Shown here: positions 59,373-64,000 of the stretch, piece by piece
Numbering within the stretch: the stretch's first letter is position 1
Layout: each line of letters starts with the position of its first letter
Assembly: GCA_013823135.1 (NCBI GenBank)
Contig: PNLP01000034.1
Span: 1-64,000 of the forward strand
Length of the DNA: 64,000 bases
Direction: 5' to 3'
Source of the DNA: Planctomycetaceae bacterium
GTDB taxonomy: Bacteria; Planctomycetota; Planctomycetia; Gemmatales; Gemmataceae
Translations under genes and position numbers: made by a program
Notes under the pieces: generated by a model
The model's database searches: none
What the model was told of the DNA's origin: nothing
Seen by the model: the letters and a program-made list of their open reading frames with translations, nothing else

Positions 59373-59891
59373 TCACCCGAATAGCAACAGCACGCTCCAC
59401 GGCGGGGTCGCCTCGAACTCGCAACCGAGTTCGTAGAAGTCGTTACTTGGGCGACAACTTCGCACGAGGATCGTCACAAATCCCACGTTGTCCGGAGCGT
59501 TCACCGCTCGCACCTGCAGCACGCTCCCCGGCGCGACAGCGTCGGCAATCGCGATCCGCAGGCCACCCGTTGAGCGGTCCAGGACGTACCCCTCACCGAC
59601 GCCGTTGCGGAAAGTCGGCGACGCCAGCAACACGCGAACCGGCGGCCCTTCACGACGGATCGCGGTGCGGCGATCCGCATACGATTGCTCGGGCGGAGCC
59701 CAGTTTGCGGCCTTCTCGGCCAGCAGAGTGTTGGCCGTGGACGACGCGAACTTTCCGCCAGCCAGGCCACGCCGACGCCCGGAGAAAATGGTCAGGACCA
59801 TAATCACCAGCGCAACGCCAATGCCAATGACAATCGGGACGTTGGCGGAACACCACGCCACAACCGTATCGAGGATTTCTGAAACTGCCAT
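59373..59891 (-). CDS. Membrane-anchored PilZ domain protein
   Basis: A 172-residue protein with one N-terminal transmembrane helix (about 18-36, VPIVIGIGVALVIMVLTIF). The soluble part has the two c-di-GMP motifs in order: RxxxR in RRTAIRR (74-80) and DxSxxG in DRSTGG (105-110). The rest folds as the PilZ beta barrel (VLQVRAVNAP, FYELGCEF). It should sense c-di-GMP at the membrane. GAGGGATC just before the start supports ATG 59891. No diguanylate cyclase or secretion genes nearby. Confidence 0.85.
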   Translation of the reverse strand: MAVSEILDTVVAWCSANVPIVIGIGVALVIMVLTIFSGRRRGLAGGKFASSTANTLLAEKAANWAPPEQSYADRRTAIRREGPPVRVLLASPTFRNGVGEGYVLDRSTGGLRIAIADAVAPGSVLQVRAVNAPDNVGFVTILVRSCRPSNDFYELGCEFEATPPWSVLLLFG

Positions 59892-60072
59892 GGAAGATCC
59901 CTCAACCCGGTGTCACGTGAACACGGGAATCATTAGCGAATTTAGCAGATGATGTGCCTGGCGGAAACAGCGCCAAAGATAGGGATGTACCACTTTTTGA
60001 CATTCGCAAGCGGGGCAAGCGGAACCATTTGCGTTCCGCTTGCCCAAAACTGTCGTCGTGATCTGGCGTTGT

Positions 60073-60095
60073 TGTAGCCGGGGTCTGTGACCCCG
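60073..60095. repeat. TGTAGCCGGGGTC hairpin (inverted copy of 53061)
   Basis: The same CCGGGGTC / GACCCCG stem as at 53061-53084 in reverse orientation, 45 bases before the stop of the minus-strand gene at 60140. With the copy at 53061 it shows a mobile or dispersed hairpin. Confidence 0.75.
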
Positions 60096-60139
60096 AACCA
60101 CCTGAGTTGCTCAAGACCGGCCTCATCTCCAGAAGCGAA

Positions 60140-61135
60140 TCAAGGCTTCCCACCGCTGAACGTGGCAGACGGGTCGATCCGGTACTTCATCGTCTCGGTC
60201 GAGAGTTCGGATTCGACGCGGCCGAGCTTGTCCTTCACCTGAATCTTGACCGCGCCGGCCATGCTCACTTCGCCGGTGCCCGCGAGGAACGACAGCTCTT
60301 CGCACGTGCCTTCCGCGCCGAAGCCCACGAAGCGGACCTTTCCACTCGCCTTCACCGCAGACAAGCCGTTCCCCTTCTCCGGGGACTTGATGTCGATCTT
60401 CTCGCAGATCACCTTCAGGATCAGATCGTCGCCACACTTGACCTCAAAGGTCGGCTCGCCCTCACCCACACGCAGCAGGATGCGATACTTGCTCGCGTTC
60501 GCTGCTGCGACGACCGGCTTCAGTTCGGGCTTGGGTTCCGGCTTCGGCTCGATCACGGGATCAGCCGCGGGCGGGTTCACCTTGGTCAGCGGGAAGTCGA
60601 TCCCGGGTGGCGTGGTCGTGGTCATTGGCGGTGTGGGCAGCGTGTTCGCGGGCAGCGCTGGCGGTGTTGTCGCGGGCGGTGTCGCTGGTTCGCTGGACGG
60701 CAGCAGTGGCTTCGTTTCCGTGCCGCTGGCGGGAATCACCGGCGACGGTGGCACTGCCGGATTGCTCATCGGCGGCGGCGTTACCTTCGATGGTGCCGGG
60801 GCCGGTGCGGGAGCTGGTGTCTTGACCGGAGCAGGCGGAAGGCTTGGGAGTTCTGTGGCTGGTGGGGGCGGGGGCAGTTCCACAGTCGGTGCTGGTGGCA
60901 GCGCGGGTGTGGAAACTGGAGCCGGCAGAGTCGGAAGCGCGGGTGCCTTCGTGGCAGCATTGCCAGCCGACGGCGTCGTCGGGATGGCAGGAATCTCGAA
61001 CGCGGGCGGCAACTCGGCCTGCCGACGGGTACTCTTGGTCGTGTCGCTCTTTGGGCACTGACCGGTAACTGCGGCCAAGCCACCGAGCGAAACGCCCAGC
61101 ACGCCGGCCATTAACTTCCATCGGGACAACAACAT
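60140..61135 (-). CDS. Exported Pro-rich protein with small C-terminal domain
   Basis: A 331-residue protein. The N-terminus is signal-like (MAGVLGVSLGGLAAV, perhaps retained as an anchor), followed by 170 residues of Pro/Ala/Thr linker (PALPPAPTVELPPPPP and similar). The C-terminal 115 residues form one compact beta-rich domain (KYRILLRVGEGEPTFEVKCGDDLILKVICEKIDIK). This domain, at the end of a Pro-rich arm, is likely the functional part, but the family is unknown to me. GGAGAC 8 bases before ATG 61135 supports the start. Confidence 0.75.
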   Translation of the reverse strand: MLLSRWKLMAGVLGVSLGGLAAVTGQCPKSDTTKSTRRQAELPPAFEIPAIPTTPSAGNAATKAPALPTLPAPVSTPALPPAPTVELPPPPPATELPSLPPAPVKTPAPAPAPAPSKVTPPPMSNPAVPPSPVIPASGTETKPLLPSSEPATPPATTPPALPANTLPTPPMTTTTPPGIDFPLTKVNPPAADPVIEPKPEPKPELKPVVAAANASKYRILLRVGEGEPTFEVKCGDDLILKVICEKIDIKSPEKGNGLSAVKASGKVRFVGFGAEGTCEELSFLAGTGEVSMAGAVKIQVKDKLGRVESELSTETMKYRIDPSATFSGGKP

Positions 61136-61273
61136 GGTGTGGGTCTCCGTACCTGGGGGCCAGCCGGGGGAAACCGCGGTCGTCCGAGACCTGCGGGGCC
61201 GGTCCTCACCTGTGAAACCGGGAGCGACATAGCCGCCCCTTTTCGCCATGTCTGCGCCACTTTCCCAGACCTG

Positions 61274-61300
61274 CGTTGTCGCCCCGCTGGGGCGACCGCT
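61274..61300. repeat. GTCGCCCC hairpin, half of the two-hairpin family
   Basis: GTCGCCCC (61278-61285) pairs with GGGGCGAC (61289-61296), flanked by TTGTCG and ACCGCTTCAC. The same stem is the first hairpin of the element at 8065. Lies in the divergent gap before the dehydrogenase. Confidence 0.65.
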
Positions 61301-61354
61301 TCACGTTACTGGCGTGACTCCTAAACTCACTCCACCCAACTTTCCGGAGACCCC

Positions 61355-62350
61355 ATGCCCCGCCCCAAGGTATTCGTTGCCCGCCGCATCCCGGACGAGG
61401 GCTTGAACGCGATCTCGGCCGCGTGCGACGTTGACGTGTGGCCGAACCAGCTTCCGCCGTCGGCCGATGTACTGCGGGAGCGCGTGAAGGATTGCGACGG
61501 CCTTGTATCGCTGCTCACGGACCGGGTCGATGCCGCGTTGCTCGATGCAGCACCCCGGCTCAAGGTCGTGAGCAACTTCGCGGTCGGGTTCAACAACGTC
61601 GATGTCCCCGCGTGTACCCAACGCAGCGTTTGTGTGGGGAACACACCGGGCGTTCTCACGGATGCCACTGCCGACATCGCCGTGACGCTCCTGCTGAACG
61701 CGGCCCGACGGCTGGGTGAGAGTGCGAACGACGCCAAGGCCGGAAGATGGCTCACATGGGAACCGCTCGGCTGGCTGGGCCAGGATCTCGCCGGTCGCAC
61801 GCTCGGAATCGTCGGCATGGGGCGAATCGGATTCGCCACCGCGAAGCGACTTCACCACGGTTGGGGGATGAAGGTGCTATACACCAAGCGGTCGGCAAGC
61901 CCCGAGGCAGAAAAGGAACTCAGCGCGAAGCGGGTCGAACTCGACGAGTTGCTGGCACAGAGCGATTTCGTCTCCGTGCACGCGGACATGAACCCCTCCA
62001 CGAAGGGAATGTTCAGTGCGGCACAGTTCAAGAAAATGAAGCGGACGGCGGTGTTCGTGAACACCGCGCGTGGACCGCTCGTCGATCAACCCGCACTCGC
62101 GGAGGCATTGCGAAGCGGGACTATCTTCGCGGCCGGGCTGGATGTTACCGAACCCGAACCACTTCCGCCCGAGCACGAGTTGTACGCGTTGCCCAACTGC
62201 GTGATCGCCCCGCACATTGCCAGCGCGACCATCGACACGCGGAACGCCATGGCCCGGCTGTGCGCGAACAATCTGCTCGCCGGGGTGCGCGGCGAACCGC
62301 TACCGAACTGGGTGAACCCGGACGTTGCGGCGACGCGACGGAAAGCGTGA
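61355..62350 (+). CDS. D-isomer-specific 2-hydroxyacid dehydrogenase (glyoxylate/hydroxypyruvate reductase type)
   Basis: A 331-residue NAD(P)H-dependent enzyme. The cofactor motif GMGRIG is at 154-159, R239 in NTARG, E268 in the TEPEP loop and H287 in APHIAS form the catalytic set. The family reduces glyoxylate, hydroxypyruvate or related 2-keto acids; GyaR/GhrB-like proteins match best. GGAG lies 8 bases before ATG 61355. It stands alone, followed by a 22-bp hairpin. Confidence 0.92.
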   Translation: MPRPKVFVARRIPDEGLNAISAACDVDVWPNQLPPSADVLRERVKDCDGLVSLLTDRVDAALLDAAPRLKVVSNFAVGFNNVDVPACTQRSVCVGNTPGVLTDATADIAVTLLLNAARRLGESANDAKAGRWLTWEPLGWLGQDLAGRTLGIVGMGRIGFATAKRLHHGWGMKVLYTKRSASPEAEKELSAKRVELDELLAQSDFVSVHADMNPSTKGMFSAAQFKKMKRTAVFVNTARGPLVDQPALAEALRSGTIFAAGLDVTEPEPLPPEHELYALPNCVIAPHIASATIDTRNAMARLCANNLLAGVRGEPLPNWVNPDVAATRRKA

Positions 62351-62356
62351 ATCGTC

Positions 62357-62408
62357 TTCGCCGCTTGCGGCGTCGCAGGCGCTGAGCTGCGACGCCGCAA
62401 GCGGCGAA
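62357..62408. repeat. 22-bp perfect hairpin (TTCGCCGCTTGCGGC family)
   Basis: Arms 62357-62378 and 62387-62408 pair perfectly. They share their outer 15 bases with 44732-44756 and differ next by a paired change (G-C versus T-A). It lies between convergent genes, 6 bases after the dehydrogenase stop, so it may terminate both. Confidence 0.92.
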
Positions 62409-62424
62409 CACCCACCAACACATC

Positions 62425-63402
62425 TCACCGCTTCACGAACTCGAACGCACCGGACGCGAAGTTTCCGTATGCGTTCGAGTTGATGCCGTTGCGGAAGCTC
62501 GCCGTGTACTGCTGGGGCGAGTGGATCACCCGCACCCGCACCGCAGCCGCCTCCCCGGGTTTCGCTAACCCCGCGTGAACAGCCGCTGCCGCCAGGTTCG
62601 AGTCCAGCGTGTACACATCGGTTCCCCACACGGTGGCCTGCTGACCATTCGGCGAATGGCCGGTCACCATGAAGACGAACTCTTTGCCGAACTGTTGCTG
62701 GTAGGTGGCGAGCGTTGCCGGACCTGCGACGGCATTCGATAAGTCATCCGCGGCAATGCCTGGGCCCGTGCGTAGCGAGCGCAGATCGGCCAGTTTCAAG
62801 GTTTGTTCGCCGAACATCCCCGTGAGCACGCGGAGGTTCTGGGCCGTCAGTTTTCCGGTGAACTTCGAGTCGTCGGTGTAAACCACGTCCTGATCGCGTG
62901 CCTCCAGGAGTTGCGCGGGCACCTTGGCCTGGATGTACTTCAACGCCTCGTCGGCCCGGCGACTCACTTCGGGGTCGTCGTGCTTGAGCGTCTTGAGAAG
63001 GAACGGGTAAGCCCGTTCGCGGTGGTTCTTCAATTCCGTGGTCGCCTGCTCACGAGTCTGGAAATCGGCGTGGCCGAGTTTGGAAAGCGCGAGAGCAATC
63101 TTTTCGGCAACATCGGCCGGGCAGCGGTGCGCGAACTCGATCCGGCGCACGTCGGCTACCGCGACCTGGAGGAACCCGTACTTGGTGACAAGTTCGAGTT
63201 TCTCGTCGAGGAGTTTGAGCTTGAGCGTGCTCTCATCGACGCATTTCACTTCGACGTCGAGCCCGGTGGCAATCCGTGCCGATTCGGGCGGGTTACGGTC
63301 TGGTGCGGCAGCGTTCGCAGCGGTCCAGTGGAGCGAAGCGAACAACGCGGCGGTGGCCAGTGAGATGGGAGCGGCCAGGAAAAGCGATCGGGTGATGGGC
63401 AT
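62425..63402 (-). CDS. Secreted protein with HEAT-like helices and C-terminal LCCL domain
   Basis: A 325-residue exported protein. Signal peptide residues 1-31 (HWTAANAAAP). It has a HEAT/ARM-like helical segment (about 98-155, ALSKLGHADFQTREQATTELKNH and EVSRRADEALKYIQ) and, at the C-terminus, an LCCL domain (about 240-325: VWGTDVYTLDSNLAAAAVHAGL, then VRVIHSPQQYTASFRNG). LCCL domains bind lipids or glycans in extracellular proteins and are unusually common in planctomycetes. ATG 63402 follows GGAGGGC. Confidence 0.8.
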   Translation of the reverse strand: MPITRSLFLAAPISLATAALFASLHWTAANAAAPDRNPPESARIATGLDVEVKCVDESTLKLKLLDEKLELVTKYGFLQVAVADVRRIEFAHRCPADVAEKIALALSKLGHADFQTREQATTELKNHRERAYPFLLKTLKHDDPEVSRRADEALKYIQAKVPAQLLEARDQDVVYTDDSKFTGKLTAQNLRVLTGMFGEQTLKLADLRSLRTGPGIAADDLSNAVAGPATLATYQQQFGKEFVFMVTGHSPNGQQATVWGTDVYTLDSNLAAAAVHAGLAKPGEAAAVRVRVIHSPQQYTASFRNGINSNAYGNFASGAFEFVKR

Positions 63403-63541
63403 GGAAATGCCCTCCGGGGAAAAGATTCCGACAAAAGGACGTGACCGCGTCCTTGCGGCGGGAGAGGTCACTTAATATGCTAACACACTTTTTCTGGGCG
63501 TGTCTGCGCCGGTTTGCGAGAGGGGGCGCCTTGAGAAATCA

Positions 63542-63567
63542 CGGCTCGGCAGGAGCCTCGCCCTCCC
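63542..63567. repeat. GGCTCGGCAGGAGCC repeat unit
   Basis: GGCTC-GGCAG-GAGCC forms a small 5-bp hairpin followed by TCGCCCTCCC. I recall similar units as dispersed repeats in related phyla (translated as GSAGASPS), but that memory was not checked here. Confidence 0.5.
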
Positions 63568-63754
63568 AGTGCCAAAATCCCCAGGGGCACCCTTGCGAGA
63601 GGGTGCTCCTCATTTCTTTGGCGACCCACACCGGTTACGGGGTGGGAGTATTTCAAAACCGCTCGATACCCGCCCCGTGACCGGGGCGGCTCGTGAAAAC
63701 CCAGAATGCCAGCACAACTCAATGTGAACCACGAAACGGCCCTGTCCAGGCGCG

Positions 63755-64000
63755 GGTGTGCCACTGGTTTCTGGGGTGTGCTTGGCGGTTTCGTGTGGCA
63801 TGAATTGCAATGGCAAGTCGCAAACGATTGGGATGTCGTGTGATGCGGCGAATACGCTAATTCTGAAATTCTTTCTTCCGTACAGGTCAACGCTTCCAGA
63901 ACGGTTCCAGGGATGGGTGGGCATTTCGCCTGGAACCGATCAGAAGCACACATCCGATCGCATACCAGCAAACGTTGTCTCCGGAAACCAGTGCCACACC
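63755..64000. repeat. 246-base element with 20-bp inverted ends, containing the direct-repeat copy of 1-128
   Basis: GGTGTGCCACTGGTTTCTGG (63755-63774) is complementary at 18 of 20 bases to CCGGAAACCAGTGCCACACC (63981-64000). The right half, 63873-64000, is the same sequence as 1-128 (114 of 128 bases). No ORF is supported, so it looks like a non-autonomous element; the boundary at exactly 64000 is set by the window. Confidence 0.7.

Larger units (their letters stand above)
63403..64000. other. Right-end intergenic region built of repeats
   Basis: 598 bases without a supported gene. It holds a GGCTCGGCAGGAGCCTCGCC unit (63542-63567) and then the inverted-repeat element 63755-64000. Short frames on both strands run through these repeats but have no start site or codon pattern that supports coding. 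The element may continue past the window. Confidence 0.6.

Noticed and set aside
63441..63680. 79-codon ORF in the right-end region
   Set aside because: It is formed by the GGCTCGGCAGGAGCC repeat and flanks; no start signal and no fold.

Overview
The window looks like a piece of a planctomycete chromosome, most likely family Gemmataceae. This is inferred from gene content and style, not from a database search: GC-rich coding on both strands; many exported proteins of unknown function with clear signal peptides; retropepsin-PDZ proteins, an LCCL-domain protein and an NfeD/FloA membrane locus; a secreted metalloprotease-like protein whose N-terminus carries the LESLEAREVPA type of motif; and intergenic spaces packed with long hairpin repeats. 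I see no rRNA, tRNA, CRISPR array, transposase, integrase or phage gene.

Layout. 0.2-4.4 kb: secreted thioredoxin-like protein, alkaline-phosphatase-superfamily enzyme, a small secreted protein and two tandem retropepsin-PDZ proteins. 4.7-10.3 kb: ABC exporter operon (ATPase, large permease, membrane-anchored protein). 10.4-15.6 kb: PIG-L deacetylase, coiled-coil membrane protein, aconitase. 15.8-18.1 kb: a Panacea-type toxin-antitoxin pair and a FabF-type ketosynthase. 18.4-23.7 kb: NfeD long form, NfeD short form, FloA and a small membrane protein, all on the plus strand, with a sigma70-like promoter in front. 23.8-34.5 kb: EF-hand/TPR protein, Tat-exported sugar isomerase/epimerase, AP-family phosphodiesterase, aldo/keto reductase, CocE-like hydrolase, apt, a membrane protein, hisI, an alpha/beta-hydrolase-like protein and an adrenodoxin-type ferredoxin. 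34.6-46.9 kb: BON protein, esterase, solute-binding lipoprotein, FHA protein, mutY, a metalloprotease-like/FG-GAP protein, ceramidase-like protein, class C serine hydrolase, WD40-type protein. 47-64 kb: proS, queA and small secreted proteins, a GT39-type mannosyltransferase, surE, a short uvrC, cytochrome P450 plus a free-standing E2-type acyltransferase domain, PilZ membrane protein, Pro-rich exported protein, a 2-hydroxyacid dehydrogenase and the LCCL protein.

Most genes are ordinary housekeeping or envelope genes in short transcription units. The most unusual feature is what lies between them. Most longer gaps hold a hairpin of 13-42 bp per arm, falling into several sequence families (two-hairpin 'TTTAGCGG' elements, 'GGCGAGCGGGG' stems, 'TTCGCCGCTTGCGGC' stems, and purine-rich families such as 'GACACGGAGACACGG', 'GGAACCTGGAACTTGG' and 'CACAGAGAGCACAGAG'). 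Several families recur within the 64 kb, some copies differ by paired changes that keep the stem, and a fragment similar to one family sits in frame inside the mannosyltransferase gene. The two ends of the window are also copies of one 128-bp repeat (114 of 128 bases identical by eye).

Gene starts were chosen from Shine-Dalgarno positions and signal peptides and are often well inside the longest reading frame.
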